64,000 nt of DNA from Stenotrophomonas lactitubi (GCF_002803515.1 NZ_PHQX01000001.1:1178001-1242000); one strand, 5' to 3'. Positions 8,090-20,981 are shown, counted from the stretch's first letter. Notes: generated by a model from the letters alone, not told the origin. A program made the numbers and translations.

Positions 8090-9979
8090 TCAGGCTTCCA
8101 GCGAAGCCAGATCGCCCTTGCTCTCCAGCCAGCCCTTGCGATCCGACGCGCGCTTCTTGGCCAGCAGCATGTCCATCAGCGAGCTTGTCTGCTCGCGATC
8201 GTCGACGGTCAGCTGCACCAGGCGACGGGTGTCCGGGTGGATGGTGGATTCACGCAGCTGCGGCGGATTCATCTCGCCCAGGCCCTTGAAGCGGGTCACG
8301 TTGATGGCGCCCTTGATCTTCTCGCGTTCGATCTTGTCCAGCATCGAGCGCTTCTCTTCCTCATCCAGGGCGTAGAACACCTGCTTGCCCACGTCGATGC
8401 GGAACAGCGGCGGCATCGCCACGAACACGTGGCCGGCATCGACCAGCGCCGGGAAGTGCTTCAGGAACAGTGCGGTCAGCAGGGTGGCGATATGCAGGCC
8501 ATCCGAGTCGGCGTCGGCCAGGATCACCACCTTGCCGTAGCGCAGGCCGGTGATGTCATCCTTGCCCGGGTCGCAGCCGATGGCCACTGCCAGGTTGTGT
8601 ACTTCCTCCGAGGCCAGCACGCTGTTGGAGGACACTTCCCAGGTATTGAGGATCTTGCCGCGCAGTGGCAGGATCGCCTGGAAATCCTTGTCGCGGGCCT
8701 GCTTGGCGCTGCCGCCTGCCGAGTCGCCCTCGACCAGGAACAACTCGGTGCGCGACAGGTCCTGGCTGATGCAGTCGGCCAGCTTGCCGGGCAGGGCAGG
8801 GCCCTGGGTGACCTTCTTGCGGACAACCAGCTTCTCGGTCTTCAGGCGCGCGCTGGCGCGCTCGATGGCGATCTGCGCGATCTTTTCGCCCAGCTCCACG
8901 TTCTGGTTCAGCAGCAGGCTGAACGCATCGTGCGCGGCGCCTTCGACGAAACCTGCGGCCTGGCGCGAAGACAGGCGTTCCTTGGTCTGGCCGCTGAACT
9001 GCGGGTCGGTCATCTTCAGCGACAGCACGAACGACACGCGGTCCCACACGTCTTCCGGGGCCAGCTTGACGCCACGCGGCAGCAGGTTGCGGAAGTCGCA
9101 GAACTCGCGCAGCGCTTCGGTCAGGCCGGTGCGCAGGCCATTGGCGTGGGTGCCGTGCTGCGCGGTCGGGATCAGGTTGACGTAGCTTTCCTGCACCAGT
9201 TCGCCTTCCGGCAGCCAGGCCACGGCCCAGTCCACGATCTCGGTGTCTTTCTTCAGGTTGCCGACGAACAGATCGGCCGGCAGCGACTCGCGATCGCCCA
9301 GCTCCATCTTCAGGTAGTCGCGCAGGCCGTCTTCGTAATACCAGGTATCGACTTCACCGGTGGCTTCGTCGGTCAGCTTGACGGTCAGGCCCGGGCACAG
9401 CACGGCCTTGGCGCGCAGCAGGTGCTTGAGCGCACGCACCGCGAACTTGGGCGTATCGAAGTACTTCGGGTCCGGCCAGAAACGCAGGCGCGTACCGGTG
9501 TTCTTCTTGCCGACGGTGCCGACCACTTCCAGCGGCGAGGCGCGGTCGCCGTTGCGGAAGGTGATGCGGTGTTCGGCACCTTCGCGCTTGATGTGGATTT
9601 CCACCAGGGTCGACAGCGCATTGACCACGCTGACGCCGACGCCATGCAGGCCGCCGGAGAAGGTGTAGTTGTTGTTGTTGAACTTGCCGCCGGCATGCAG
9701 GCGGGTAAGGATCAGCTCGACGCCCGGGATCTTCTCTTCCGGATGGATGTCCACCGGCATGCCGCGGCCGTCATCGCTGACCTCCACGCTGCCGTCCTTG
9801 AACAGGGTGATCTCGATCGAGCGGGCATGGCCTGCGAGGGCCTCGTCCACCGAGTTGTCGATCACTTCCTGCGCCAGGTGGTTCGGGCGCGCGGTGTCGG
9901 TATACATGCCGGGGCGGCGCTTGACCGGGTCAAGGCCGGACAGGACTTCAATATCGGCGGCGTTATAGCGGGCGTTCAT
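8090..9979 (-). CDS. parE: DNA topoisomerase IV subunit B
   Basis: The protein has 629 residues, the usual ParE size and shorter than GyrB. The GHKL ATPase domain is seen in DNSVDEALAGH (41-51), DDGRGMP (69-75) and the GLHGVGVSVVNALS loop (110-123), with switch motif QTKERL (331-336). The TOPRIM domain shows EGDSAGGSAKQARD (417-430) and the metal-binding DADSDG (489-494). With ParC it decatenates daughter chromosomes. The start at 9979 is chosen because it gives the conserved MNARYNAADIEVLSGLDPV N terminus; the frame stays open upstream to 10666 but that part overlaps the divergent small gene. Confidence 0.95.
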   Translation of the reverse strand: MNARYNAADIEVLSGLDPVKRRPGMYTDTARPNHLAQEVIDNSVDEALAGHARSIEITLFKDGSVEVSDDGRGMPVDIHPEEKIPGVELILTRLHAGGKFNNNNYTFSGGLHGVGVSVVNALSTLVEIHIKREGAEHRITFRNGDRASPLEVVGTVGKKNTGTRLRFWPDPKYFDTPKFAVRALKHLLRAKAVLCPGLTVKLTDEATGEVDTWYYEDGLRDYLKMELGDRESLPADLFVGNLKKDTEIVDWAVAWLPEGELVQESYVNLIPTAQHGTHANGLRTGLTEALREFCDFRNLLPRGVKLAPEDVWDRVSFVLSLKMTDPQFSGQTKERLSSRQAAGFVEGAAHDAFSLLLNQNVELGEKIAQIAIERASARLKTEKLVVRKKVTQGPALPGKLADCISQDLSRTELFLVEGDSAGGSAKQARDKDFQAILPLRGKILNTWEVSSNSVLASEEVHNLAVAIGCDPGKDDITGLRYGKVVILADADSDGLHIATLLTALFLKHFPALVDAGHVFVAMPPLFRIDVGKQVFYALDEEEKRSMLDKIEREKIKGAINVTRFKGLGEMNPPQLRESTIHPDTRRLVQLTVDDREQTSSLMDMLLAKKRASDRKGWLESKGDLASLEA

Positions 9980-10139
9980 CTGTCTTCGAAAGCGTGGAGC
10001 GACGGGCAAGTGTGCGGTCTGGACCGGGAATTTGCACGCCTGCGGTTCAGCCTCGTTGGCGGGGAGGGGGTAAAATGGCAACCGCTGGAACCGAACACCG
10101 GCGCCCCCCATATCCGAGCCATACCGCGAGGAGGACTCC

Positions 10140-10373
10140 ATGAAGAAGTTGCTGACCATTGCGATCCTGGCTGCCGCCGCTGTTGCAGTGCCGATGGTGC
10201 TGGCGCAGAACGCCGGCCAGCCTGCTCCGCAGCAGGGTGACCAGGCCGACAAGGCGCAGTCCGAAGCCGACGCCAAGGCCAAGCGCCGCGCGCAGGCCAA
10301 TGCCGAGATGAAGGCCAAGGGCCAGCCGGTGCCGCAGCAGGAAGAAGAGGAAGAGGCACGCAAGAAGAAGTAA
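10140..10373 (+). CDS. Small secreted, highly charged protein of unknown function
   Basis: The 77-residue product has a clear signal peptide (MKKLLTIAILAAAAVAVPMVLA, cleavage about residue 22). The mature part is made almost only of Ala, Gln, Lys, Glu, Asp and Arg and ends in a run of Glu then Lys-Lys-Lys. No Cys, aromatic residue or known domain is seen, so it is probably disordered or helical in the periplasm. A strong GAGGAGGA ribosome-binding site (10128-10135), a TAAAAT -10-like box (10071-10076) and a good terminator downstream indicate a real gene. It is divergent from parE. I do not recognise the family. Confidence 0.75.
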   Translation: MKKLLTIAILAAAAVAVPMVLAQNAGQPAPQQGDQADKAQSEADAKAKRRAQANAEMKAKGQPVPQQEEEEEARKKK

Positions 10374-10418
10374 TTCTTCTGCCCCTCCGAAGCCCTTGCC
10401 ACAAGGGTTTCACCCTTG

Positions 10419-10448
10419 AACGCCCCGCCCAGCGGGGCGTTTCTTTTT
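10419..10448 (+). terminator. Rho-independent terminator of the small secreted protein gene
   Basis: The stem AACGCCCCG / CGGGGCGTT with a CCCAG loop is followed by TTCTTTTT. It lies 45 bp after the stop codon. Confidence 0.9.
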
Positions 10449-10469
10449 GCCGATGGCGTCATCTGCCCC

Positions 10470-10498
10470 TTGGGTTGGCGGCCATCTATCTGTAAACT
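10470..10498 (+). promoter_or_regulatory. Candidate sigma-70 promoter for pyrG
   Basis: TTGGGT (10470-10475) and TAAACT (10493-10498) are spaced by 17 bp. They lie at the left of the 326-bp gap between the terminator and pyrG, which would leave a leader of roughly 270 nt. I see nothing else convincing in that GC-rich leader. Confidence 0.4.
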
Positions 10499-10516
10499 AT
10501 GGCTTTCCGGGAGTAA

Positions 10517-12439
<1,923 letters not shown>

Positions 12440-12445
12440 CTTGTC

Positions 12446-12466
12446 ATGGGGGCCGCCGGCCCCCAT
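12446..12466. terminator. GC-rich hairpin after pyrG, possible weak terminator or attenuator
   Basis: The perfect stem ATGGGGGCC / GGCCCCCAT has no following T-run, so read-through to kdsA is likely. It lies 6 bp after the pyrG stop. Confidence 0.35.
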
Positions 12467-12527
12467 CTTGCTCGCTTCAACCCCAGCGCACCGGCACTGC
12501 CGGTGTAGCGGACAACAAGGAAACGCC

Positions 12528-13358
12528 ATGAAACTGTGTGGATTCGAGGTCGGGCTGGACCAGCCCCTGTTCCTGATCGCCGGCCCCTGCGTGATCGAGT
12601 CGATGCAGCTGCAGCTGGATACCGCCGGCAAGCTGAAGGAAGTGACCGACAAGCTCGGTGTGAACTTCATCTTCAAGTCCAGCTTCGACAAGGCAAACCG
12701 CACCTCCGGCACGGCCTTCCGTGGCCCGGGCATGGAAGAGGGCCTGAAGGTGCTGGCCGAGGTCAAGAAGCAGATCGGCGTGCCGGTGCTGACCGACGTG
12801 CACGAGTACACCCCGATGGACGAAGTGGCCTCGGTGGTGGACGTGCTGCAGACCCCGGCGTTCCTGGTCCGCCAGACCGACTTCATCCGCAAGGTGTGCT
12901 CGGCCGGCAAGCCGGTCAACATCAAGAAGGGCCAGTTCCTGGCGCCGTGGGACATGAAGCCCGTTGTCGAGAAGGCCAAGGCCACCGGCAACGAGCAGAT
13001 CATGGTCTGCGAGCGTGGCGCCAGCTTCGGCTACAACAACCTGGTCAGCGACATGCGTTCGCTGGCGGTGATGCGCGATACCGGCTGCCCGGTGGTGTTC
13101 GATGCCACCCATTCGGTACAGCTGCCGGGCGGGCAGGGCACCAGTTCCGGCGGCCAGCGCGAGCATGTGCCGGTACTGGCTCGCGCCGCGGTTGCCGTGG
13201 GCATCTCCGGCCTGTTCGCCGAGACCCATCCGGACCCGTCCAAGGCGTTGTCCGATGGCCCCAATGCGTGGCCGCTGGATCAGATGGAAGCCCTGCTCGA
13301 GACCCTGATGGAGCTTGACGCGGTGACCAAGAAGCACGGCTTCTCGCGCTTCGCGTGA
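12528..13358 (+). CDS. kdsA: 3-deoxy-8-phosphooctulonate synthase (KDO-8-P synthase)
   Basis: The 276-residue TIM-barrel enzyme joins phosphoenolpyruvate and arabinose 5-phosphate to form KDO-8-phosphate for lipopolysaccharide inner core. Recognition rests on [10 protein letters not shown] near the N terminus, [12 protein letters not shown], the DVHE motif after VPVLTD, and the substrate loop [14 protein letters not shown]. The start at 12528 has an AAGGAAA site 7-8 bp upstream and gives the family N terminus [17 protein letters not shown]. The TGA stop overlaps the GTG start of the next small membrane gene. Confidence 0.95.
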   Translation: MKLCGFEVGLDQPLFLIAGPCVIESMQLQLDTAGKLKEVTDKLGVNFIFKSSFDKANRTSGTAFRGPGMEEGLKVLAEVKKQIGVPVLTDVHEYTPMDEVASVVDVLQTPAFLVRQTDFIRKVCSAGKPVNIKKGQFLAPWDMKPVVEKAKATGNEQIMVCERGASFGYNNLVSDMRSLAVMRDTGCPVVFDATHSVQLPGGQGTSSGGQREHVPVLARAAVAVGISGLFAETHPDPSKALSDGPNAWPLDQMEALLETLMELDAVTKKHGFSRFA

Positions 13359-13702
13359 GTCAGCACCCGCAGGCGGCGCTGGAGATCCAGCGTCGTCGCC
13401 GGCACTGGCGGCAGTGGCCGTGGGGCCCGATTGCACTCGGTCTGGCCTTGCTTTCGGTATCCGGCGTATTCGCCATCGGCATGCTGTTCGGTGCCGGTAT
13501 GCGTCCGTCCAGTGCGGGCGGTCCGGTAGTGAACCTGCTGCCTTTCGTCATCGCGCTGGCGGTGGCCGAAGTGCTGATCATTTCCGCAGGGCTTTTCGCC
13601 GCGGTGCTCGGCTGGCGCCTGAACCGGGGCAGGGTCACCGCTGCACTGGCGATGGTCCTGCTGTCGCTGTGGGTGGGCATCCTGCTGCACGATCTGCTTT
13701 GA
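13355..13702 (+). CDS. Small membrane protein between kdsA and eno (115 residues)
   Basis: The GTG start overlaps the kdsA stop by 4 bp, so translation is probably coupled. The protein has a basic N-terminal segment ([11 protein letters not shown]), which should stay in the cytoplasm, followed by three hydrophobic helices at about 25-47, 58-85 and 95-113. No domain is recognised. Its size, three-helix layout and position match the next gene, and the two may be paralogues. Function unknown. Confidence 0.7.
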   Translation: MSQHPQAALEIQRRRRHWRQWPWGPIALGLALLSVSGVFAIGMLFGAGMRPSSAGGPVVNLLPFVIALAVAEVLIISAGLFAAVLGWRLNRGRVTAALAMVLLSLWVGILLHDLL

Positions 13703-14034
13703 TGAATACGACGCCTGAACCCTCGCGCAGTCGCCCCTGGGGCCTGATCGCCCTGTTGCTGTCGGTGCTCGCCTGGGGCGCGTTGCTGCTGGGCGTGCTG
13801 GCCTTCGCCGCCAGCTTCCGGCCGCCGGGGGATGGCAACAACGGCGTGCAGGCTGTGCAGTACTGGATGCTGGGCGCATTGGTCACGCTGGTGCTGTCTT
13901 TCGTGGGCAGCCTGGGCGCGATGGTGATGGCCTGGCGACGGGGACGCGGGCCGGTATGCGCGGCCATTGCCGGTGCGCTGCTGGTGATGCTGGTGTCGCT
14001 GGTGATGATCGTGATCGGGTCCAGCTGGGGCTGA
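13702..14034 (+). CDS. Small membrane protein between kdsA and eno (110 residues)
   Basis: The ATG shares its A with the stop of the preceding gene (TGATG overlap). Three hydrophobic helices are visible, at about 12-36, 50-76 and 84-108, with a basic MAWRRGRGP loop between the last two and a glycine- and asparagine-rich loop after the first. It is similar in layout to the 115-residue protein upstream, which suggests a two-component small membrane complex or a duplication. No known domain is seen. It ends 97 bp before eno. Confidence 0.7.
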   Translation: MNTTPEPSRSRPWGLIALLLSVLAWGALLLGVLAFAASFRPPGDGNNGVQAVQYWMLGALVTLVLSFVGSLGAMVMAWRRGRGPVCAAIAGALLVMLVSLVMIVIGSSWG

Positions 14035-14077
14035 TGCCGCTCAGGCCATTTGGCAAGTGAGGGGTAGCCGGGGATAA

Positions 14078-15424
<1,347 letters not shown>

Positions 15425-15428
15425 GCCG

Positions 15429-15779
15429 ATGCGCGACTGGCGCTGGCTGCTGTTGTTGCTGGCCCTGCTGCTGGCATGGCTGCAGTACCGTTTCTGGTTC
15501 GGCCCGGGCAATTCGGGTGAAGTGATGATGCTCGAAGCCCAGGTCGCCAACCAGGAGCGGGACAATGACGGTCTGCAGCAGCGTAACGATGCGCTTGCTG
15601 CTGAAGTGAAGGACCTCAAGGAAGGCCAGTCCGCCATCGAAGAACGCGCGCGCAGCGAGCTGGGCATGATCAAGCCCGGCGAGAAGTTCTATCGCGTCGT
15701 GGAAGATGCACCAACGCGTCCGGCGCAGCCTGCGCCGGTCACGGCCCAGGCCGGTGACCATCCGGCAGACGTGCCATGA
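15429..15779 (+). CDS. ftsB: Cell division protein FtsB
   Basis: The 116-residue bitopic inner-membrane protein has a very short cytoplasmic end (MRDWRW), one transmembrane helix (about 7-20, rich in Leu), then a periplasmic coiled coil (about 35-75, [19 protein letters not shown]) containing the conserved [13 protein letters not shown] end. FtsB forms the FtsQLB complex at the septum. The C-terminal tail is proline-rich and extends beyond the E. coli length of 103. It lies between eno and ispD, with a 4-bp overlap to ispD. Confidence 0.92.
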   Translation: MRDWRWLLLLLALLLAWLQYRFWFGPGNSGEVMMLEAQVANQERDNDGLQQRNDALAAEVKDLKEGQSAIEERARSELGMIKPGEKFYRVVEDAPTRPAQPAPVTAQAGDHPADVP

Positions 15780-16474
15780 GCGCGGCGATCTGGGTGGTTG
15801 TTCCGGCCGCAGGGCGCGGCACGCGTTTTGGTGCGCCGTTGCCCAAGCAGTACCTGCAGGCTGGCGGGCAGACCCTGCTCGCCCATACCCTGGACACGCT
15901 GCTGGCACACCCGGCCGTGGCCGGGGCGATGGTGGTGATCGGTGCGGACGATGCTGACTGGCCGGGCTGGACCGAATGGGCCGGCAAGCCGGTGCTGACC
16001 TGCACCGGTGGCGCCACCCGCGCCGCCTCGGTGCTGGCGGGGCTGCAGGCCCTGCCGGACAGTGTGCGTGCCGATGAATTCGTCCTGGTGCACGACGCGG
16101 CGCGTCCGAACCTGTCGCAGGCCGATCTTGGCCGCCTGCTGGAAGTAGGGCGTACCGACCCGGTCGGCGCCATTCTGGCCGCGCCGGTGCGCGACACGCT
16201 CAAGCGTGCTGGCGACGATGGCGGCATCGATGGCACCGAACCGCGTGAGCGCCTGTGGCGTGCACTGACGCCGCAGCTGTTCCGCCGTCACCAGCTGATC
16301 CGCGCCTTGTCCGAAGCGGCCGCCGCCGGTATCGACGTCACCGACGACGCCATGGCCATGGAGCGCCAGGGCCAGCGCCCGCTGCTGGTGGAAGGCAGCG
16401 AGGACAACTTCAAGGTCACCACCCCGGCCGATCTCGATCGTTTCGAATTCGTACTCTCCCGCCGCGCCGGCTGA
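15776..16474 (+). CDS. ispD: 2-C-methyl-D-erythritol 4-phosphate cytidylyltransferase
   Basis: The 232-residue enzyme attaches CMP to MEP in the non-mevalonate isoprenoid pathway. The CTP-binding loop [11 protein letters not shown] follows the first strand; the QYL and LVHDAARP motifs and the C-terminal [11 protein letters not shown] and KVTTPADL segments are all present. Its ATG overlaps the ftsB stop. ispF follows after 34 bp, giving the usual ispD-ispF order; the pathway partner IspE is elsewhere. Confidence 0.94.
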   Translation: MSAAIWVVVPAAGRGTRFGAPLPKQYLQAGGQTLLAHTLDTLLAHPAVAGAMVVIGADDADWPGWTEWAGKPVLTCTGGATRAASVLAGLQALPDSVRADEFVLVHDAARPNLSQADLGRLLEVGRTDPVGAILAAPVRDTLKRAGDDGGIDGTEPRERLWRALTPQLFRRHQLIRALSEAAAAGIDVTDDAMAMERQGQRPLLVEGSEDNFKVTTPADLDRFEFVLSRRAG

Positions 16475-16508
16475 TCGCCCGCGCGGCCCTGCTGCAAGGG
16501 CTGCATCC

Positions 16509-17006
16509 ATGAGCACCTCCCCGTTCCCGCCCGTCCGTATCGGTCAGGGCTACGACGTCCATGCCTTCGGTGAAGGCGACCACATCATGCTCGGCGGCGT
16601 TGCGGTACCGCACAGCTGCGGCGTGCTTGCGCACAGCGATGGCGACGTGATCCTGCATGCGCTGTGCGACGCCATGCTTGGCGCGATCGCGCTGGGTGAC
16701 ATCGGCCAGCACTTCCCGCCCAGCGACGACCGCTGGAAGGGCGCGGACAGCAGCGAGTTCGTGCGCCACTGCGACAGCCTGCTGCGCGAGCGCGGCTGGC
16801 GTGTCGGCAACACCGACATCACCGTGATCTGCGAGCGGCCCAAGGTCGGCCCGCATGCCCTGGCCATGCGTGAGCGCATCGGTGAACTGCTGCAGCTGCC
16901 GTTGGATGCGGTCAGCGTCAAGGCCACCACGTCCGAGAAGCTGGGCTTCACCGGCCGCGGCGAAGGCATCGCCGCGCAGGCAGTCGTCCTGCTGGTGGCC
17001 GCATGA
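16509..17006 (+). CDS. ispF: 2-C-methyl-D-erythritol 2,4-cyclodiphosphate synthase
   Basis: The 165-residue protein forms the trimeric enzyme that cyclises CDP-ME2P. The zinc ligands are seen in GYDVHAF (DxH) and in [20 protein letters not shown]. The FPPSD loop, [10 protein letters not shown] and the C-terminal [21 protein letters not shown] motif are present. The stop overlaps the start of truD by 4 bp, as often in gammaproteobacteria. Confidence 0.95.
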   Translation: MSTSPFPPVRIGQGYDVHAFGEGDHIMLGGVAVPHSCGVLAHSDGDVILHALCDAMLGAIALGDIGQHFPPSDDRWKGADSSEFVRHCDSLLRERGWRVGNTDITVICERPKVGPHALAMRERIGELLQLPLDAVSVKATTSEKLGFTGRGEGIAAQAVVLLVAA

Positions 17007-18034
17007 TCCCGCTGCCGCTGGCCTTCGGCGCGCCGCTGCTGCAGGCGCGCATCCGCACCACGCCGGAAGACTTCCAGGTCGATGAACTACCGGCCTTCGA
17101 GGCGACGGGTGAAGGTGAGCATCTGCTGCTGCATATCCGCAAGCGTGGTGCGAACACGATGCACGTGGCCAAGGTGCTGGCCAAGTGGGCGGGTCTGCCG
17201 GAAATGGCGGTCAGCTATGCCGGCATGAAGGATCGCAATGCGGTCACCACCCAGCGCTTCAGTGTGCATCTGCCCAAGCGCGTCGCGCCGGACCTGGCCG
17301 AACTGGCCAGTGACGAGATCGAGGTGATCGAGTCCACCTGGCACAACCGCAAGCTGCAGCGCGGTGCGCTGGCGGGCAACCGCTTCAAGCTGGTGCTGCG
17401 CGATGTGCAGGGTGACGCCGCGGCAATCGACGAGCGCCTGCAGCAGATTGCCACGCGCGGCCTGCCGAACTGGTTCGGCGAGCAGCGCTTCGGTCGTGAT
17501 GGCGGCAATGTACCGGCCGCGCTGGCGATGTTCGGGGGCCGCCGCATGCGCAAGGACCAGCGTTCGCTGCTGTTGTCGGCCGCCCGTTCGGCGCTGTTCA
17601 ACCGGGTGCTGGCCGCGCGCGTGGAGCACGGCAGCTGGGACCAGCCGCTGCAGGGTGAAGTGTGGATGCTGGACGGCAGCCGCAGCGTGTTCGGTCCCGA
17701 GCCGTACAGCGACGTGCTGGCCGAGCGCCTGGCGCGCTTCGACATCCACCCCAGCGCCCCGCTGTGGGGCGAGGGTGAGCTGCGCAGCACTGACGCCGCC
17801 CGTGAGCTGGAACTGGCAGCGCTGGATGATGACGAATCCAAGGCGCTGCGTGTCGGCCTGGAAGAGGCGCGGCTGAAGCAGGAGCGACGCGCGCTGCGGC
17901 TGCGTCCGGCACTGCTGCAGCACCAGTGGTTGGCCGCTGACGTGCTGGAGCTGTCCTTCGCGCTACCGCCGGGCTGCTACGCCACGGCCGTCCTGCACGA
18001 GCTCGGGCCCATCGAAGACGCGTCGCAGGCCTGA
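17003..18034 (+). CDS. truD: tRNA pseudouridine(13) synthase
   Basis: The 343-residue protein has the TruD signature: [27 protein letters not shown] N-terminal region, the catalytic Asp in [13 protein letters not shown] (about residues 73-85), and the TruD insertion domain following [14 protein letters not shown]. It isomerises U13 in tRNA-Glu. It overlaps ispF by 4 bp and is the last gene of the eno-ftsB-ispD-ispF-truD run; a SMAG hairpin follows its stop. Confidence 0.94.
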   Translation: MIPLPLAFGAPLLQARIRTTPEDFQVDELPAFEATGEGEHLLLHIRKRGANTMHVAKVLAKWAGLPEMAVSYAGMKDRNAVTTQRFSVHLPKRVAPDLAELASDEIEVIESTWHNRKLQRGALAGNRFKLVLRDVQGDAAAIDERLQQIATRGLPNWFGEQRFGRDGGNVPAALAMFGGRRMRKDQRSLLLSAARSALFNRVLAARVEHGSWDQPLQGEVWMLDGSRSVFGPEPYSDVLAERLARFDIHPSAPLWGEGELRSTDAARELELAALDDDESKALRVGLEEARLKQERRALRLRPALLQHQWLAADVLELSFALPPGCYATAVLHELGPIEDASQA

Positions 18035-18060
18035 AAGAAAATGGGGGCGGAGGCGAAGTG

Positions 18061-18126
18061 CATCCACGCATGGCGTGGATCTACTTGCTTCCGCTCGCCC
18101 CAGTAGATCCACGCCATGCGTGGATG
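18061..18126. repeat. Inverted pair of SMAG elements
   Basis: Two GTAG-headed ATCCACG/CGTGGAT palindromes (18061-18084 on minus, 18103-18126 on plus) face each other across 18 bp, forming a perfect-armed hairpin. They lie between the convergent truD and smr genes, and could end both transcripts. Confidence 0.88.
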
Positions 18127-18144
18127 AATCCAGCCGCCAGAACG

Positions 18145-18684
18145 TCAGCGCCGCGCCAGCAGCACCAGCACTGCGCCGGTGCCACCTTGCCCGGTTGGGG
18201 CGGAATGGAACGCCAGCACGTCGTTGCGCAGGCGCAACAGCCGGTCCACCAGGTTCTTCAACACGGGCGCACTGCCATCGGACTGCAGGCCCTTGCCGTG
18301 GATGATGCGCACGCAGCCGTACTCGTGGGCGTGCGCCTCCAGCAGGAACTGGCGCAGCATCGTCTCGGCCTGCGCGGCAGTGGCGCCATGCAGGTCCAGT
18401 TCGTCCTGCACCGAGTACTGCCCGCGCTTCAAGCGCTGGAACAGGCGTGGCGGCAGGTTGTCGCGCCGATAGCTGGCAACGTCGCCCGCTTCGAGGGGAG
18501 TGTTGTCGCGCAGCAGCCGGGCGAACTCACCGGCCGCTTCGGCGTCGTCGCGCTCGGCCATGCGCGCGCGCGGCTTGGGGCGCGGCGCGGCAGGCGCGGG
18601 CTCCACTTCCTTGCGCAGCGGCGTCACTTCGCCGATGGCTGCACGGAACAAGGCAGCCGGATCTTCGTCTTCAGGGTGCGACAT
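18145..18684 (-). CDS. Smr/MutS2-domain protein
   Basis: The protein has about 179 residues from the ATG at 18684; a GTG two codons upstream is the alternative start. A charged, proline-rich N-terminal half (PAAPRPKPRARM) is followed by the Smr domain (about 88-178). The domain holds the diagnostic LDLHGATAAQAE and the VRIIHGKGLQSDG motif, then LRRNDV-type and GGTGAVLVLL segments. Such stand-alone Smr proteins (SmrA/SmrB type) are nucleases acting on nicked DNA or on colliding-ribosome mRNA. It is the only minus-strand gene in this stretch. Confidence 0.88.
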   Translation of the reverse strand: MSHPEDEDPAALFRAAIGEVTPLRKEVEPAPAAPRPKPRARMAERDDAEAAGEFARLLRDNTPLEAGDVASYRRDNLPPRLFQRLKRGQYSVQDELDLHGATAAQAETMLRQFLLEAHAHEYGCVRIIHGKGLQSDGSAPVLKNLVDRLLRLRNDVLAFHSAPTGQGGTGAVLVLLARR

Positions 18685-18893
18685 GCGCACAGGTTAAACC
18701 GGCTGCGCGGGTCTGCCTATGACCGTTTGATGCCGGCCGTGACCGCAGACAGGGTAGGACCCAGCGCCCGCTTGCGGCACAATAGTCGGCGCACTTGCGG
18801 AGCTGCCTCCTCCTTGGAGGAGACGGGTCGGCTTCGCCCACGATGCAAGGTGACGGGATCGAATTCTTGGAAAATCAAGCGGTTAAATCGAAG

Positions 18894-19673
18894 ATGCGCA
18901 TCCTGGTCAGCAATGATGACGGTGTCGACGCGGCAGGCATCCGGATGCTTGCGTCCGTGCTGCGCGAGGCCGGGCACGAAGTCACGGTGGTCGCACCCGA
19001 CCGCGACCGCTCCGGCGCCAGCAATTCGCTGACCCTGGATCTGCCGATCCGGCTCAAGCGCATCGACCACTACACCGTGTCGGTGGCCGGCACGCCTACC
19101 GATTGCGTGCATCTTGCGCTGACCGGCCTGCTGGAGTTCGAGCCTGACATTGTCGTGTCCGGTATCAACAACGCCGCCAACCTCGGCGACGACGTGATCT
19201 ATTCCGGCACCGTGTCGGCGGCGATGGAAGGTCGTTTCCTCGGCCTGCCCGCTGTCGCAGTGTCGCTGGTGACCCGCAACCACGACCCGAAGCATTTCGA
19301 GACGGCGGCGCGTGCCGCGGTGGAGATCGTTGCCCGGCTGAAGGCCGATCCGCTGCCGGCCGACACCATCCTCAACGTCAATGTGCCGGACCTGCCGTGG
19401 AGCGAGGTCAAGGGCTTCGAAGTCACCCGCCTGGGCAATCGCCATCGCGCCGAAGGCTGCATCGCGCAGAAAGACCCGCGCGGCAACGAGGTGTACTGGA
19501 TCGGTCCGGCCGGCCGCGAGCAGGACTCCGGCCCGGGCACTGATTTCCATGCGGTGCGCACCGGCCACATTTCGATCACCCCGATCCAGGTCGACCTGAC
19601 CCGCTACCAGGCGCTGGAAAAGGTCGCCAGCTGGGTCGGCGGCCTTACCGCCGCGCTGGACCAGCCGGCATGA
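18894..19673 (+). CDS. surE: 5'/3'-nucleotidase SurE
   Basis: The 259-residue metal-dependent nucleotidase starts [16 protein letters not shown], with the metal ligands Asp8 and Asp9, then Ser40 and Asn44 in [10 protein letters not shown], and [12 protein letters not shown] further on. The start at 18894 is fixed by this N terminus; longer frames upstream have no similarity. It hydrolyses nucleoside monophosphates and is linked to survival in stationary phase. The stop overlaps pcm by 4 bp, the classical surE-pcm pair. Confidence 0.95.
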   Translation: MRILVSNDDGVDAAGIRMLASVLREAGHEVTVVAPDRDRSGASNSLTLDLPIRLKRIDHYTVSVAGTPTDCVHLALTGLLEFEPDIVVSGINNAANLGDDVIYSGTVSAAMEGRFLGLPAVAVSLVTRNHDPKHFETAARAAVEIVARLKADPLPADTILNVNVPDLPWSEVKGFEVTRLGNRHRAEGCIAQKDPRGNEVYWIGPAGREQDSGPGTDFHAVRTGHISITPIQVDLTRYQALEKVASWVGGLTAALDQPA

Positions 19674-20347
19674 GCCCACGCCTGCGCCTGCAGCCGGAAG
19701 CGGTCGGCATCGGCATGACCTCGCAGCGCGTGCGTGACCGCCTGGTCGACCGCCTGCGCGAGGCCGGCATCGTCGACGAGTCGACGCTGAACGCGATCCG
19801 GGTGGTGCCACGTCATCTGTTCATCGACGAGGCCCTGGCCTCGCGCGCGTATGAAGACACCGCGCTGCCGATCGGCCACGGCCAGACCATTTCGCAGCCG
19901 TGGGTGGTCGCGCGGATGACCGAGGCCGTGCTGCAGGTGACACCCAAGAAGGTGCTCGAAGTGGGTACCGGTTCTGGCTACCAGGCGGCGGTGCTCGGCG
20001 CGCTGGGGCTGGAGGTCTATACCGTCGAGCGCATCGGCGACCTGCTGCGGCAGGCGCGCAAGCGCTTCCGCGCGCTGGGCATGAACATCCGCACCAAGCA
20101 CGACGACGGCCGCGTTGGCTGGGCCGAGCATGGCCCGTTCGACGCCATCGTGGTCACCGCCGCCGCACCGGCGCTGGTCGATGCCCTGGTCGAGCAGCTG
20201 GCCGAAGGGGGCCGTCTGGTCGCCCCGGTCGGTGGCGCGGGCGCACAGTCGCTGGTGCAGCTTGACCGCAAGGACGACGGCAGCATCGAACAACGCGTGC
20301 TGGCGCCGGTCACCTTCGTGCCGCTGCTGTCTGGCATGCTCGATTGA
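19670..20347 (+). CDS. pcm: Protein-L-isoaspartate O-methyltransferase
   Basis: The 225-residue SAM-dependent methyltransferase repairs isoaspartyl residues in aged proteins. Motifs: [34 protein letters not shown] substrate loop, the SAM-binding [16 protein letters not shown] and the later [16 protein letters not shown]. It overlaps surE by 4 bp and is followed after 19 bp by the YqaA-like gene. Length is close to the E. coli enzyme (208). Confidence 0.95.
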   Translation: MSPRLRLQPEAVGIGMTSQRVRDRLVDRLREAGIVDESTLNAIRVVPRHLFIDEALASRAYEDTALPIGHGQTISQPWVVARMTEAVLQVTPKKVLEVGTGSGYQAAVLGALGLEVYTVERIGDLLRQARKRFRALGMNIRTKHDDGRVGWAEHGPFDAIVVTAAAPALVDALVEQLAEGGRLVAPVGGAGAQSLVQLDRKDDGSIEQRVLAPVTFVPLLSGMLD

Positions 20348-20366
20348 ATCCACGGAGCAGGGTCGC

Positions 20367-20981
20367 ATGAAGATTTTCGGGCCGCTGTACGAGCGGGCGA
20401 TGAAGTGGGCCGCGCACGAGCGCGCGCCGACCTATCTGATGGTGCTGAGCTTTTTCGAAGCCATCATCTTCCCGGTGATGCCGGAAGTGATGCTGGCGCC
20501 GATGTGCGTGGCCCAGCCCAAGCGCGGCTGGTGGTTCGCCACCCTCAGCCTGGCCGGCTCGATGGTCGGCGCGGTGGTCGGTTACGCGCTGGGCCACTAC
20601 GCATTCGAGGCGGTCAAGCCGATGTTCGAGGCGCTGGGCATGCTGCCGGCGATCGAGCAGGGCATCGCTACCGTGCAGGCCAAGATGGTGGAGTCGCCCT
20701 GGGCGGTGTTCACCTTCCTGGTGCTCGGCGGCTTCATGCCGATTCCGATGAAGGTCTTCACGTGGGCATCGGGTATCGTCGGCGTGCCGATGCCGCAGTA
20801 CCTGTTGAGCATGTTGATCGGTCGTGGCAAGCGCGTGTTCGTGCTGGCCGCGGTCATCCGTATCGGTGGTGCGCGCGCCGAAGCAGCGCTGCGCCGATGG
20901 ATTGAACCGCTGGGCTGGATCGCCACCGCGTTGGTGGTGGTGCTGATCGCCTGGCTTGTATGGAGGTCGAAGTTCGCATGA
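20367..20981 (+). CDS. YqaA family (SNARE-associated/VTT fold) membrane protein
   Basis: The 204-residue polytopic protein contains the VTT/DedA-like core: FFEAIIFPVMPEVMLAP, a glycine-rich GSMVGAVVGYALGHYAFEA helix, and the FMPIPMKVFTWASGIVGVP re-entrant motif, ending with a C-terminal helix and a basic tail. YqaA and DedA proteins affect membrane lipid distribution and envelope stress, though no precise role is established. It is inserted between pcm and nlpD, with the start at 20367 shortly after an AGCAGGGT site and a 4-bp overlap with nlpD. Confidence 0.85.
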   Translation: MKIFGPLYERAMKWAAHERAPTYLMVLSFFEAIIFPVMPEVMLAPMCVAQPKRGWWFATLSLAGSMVGAVVGYALGHYAFEAVKPMFEALGMLPAIEQGIATVQAKMVESPWAVFTFLVLGGFMPIPMKVFTWASGIVGVPMPQYLLSMLIGRGKRVFVLAAVIRIGGARAEAALRRWIEPLGWIATALVVVLIAWLVWRSKFA

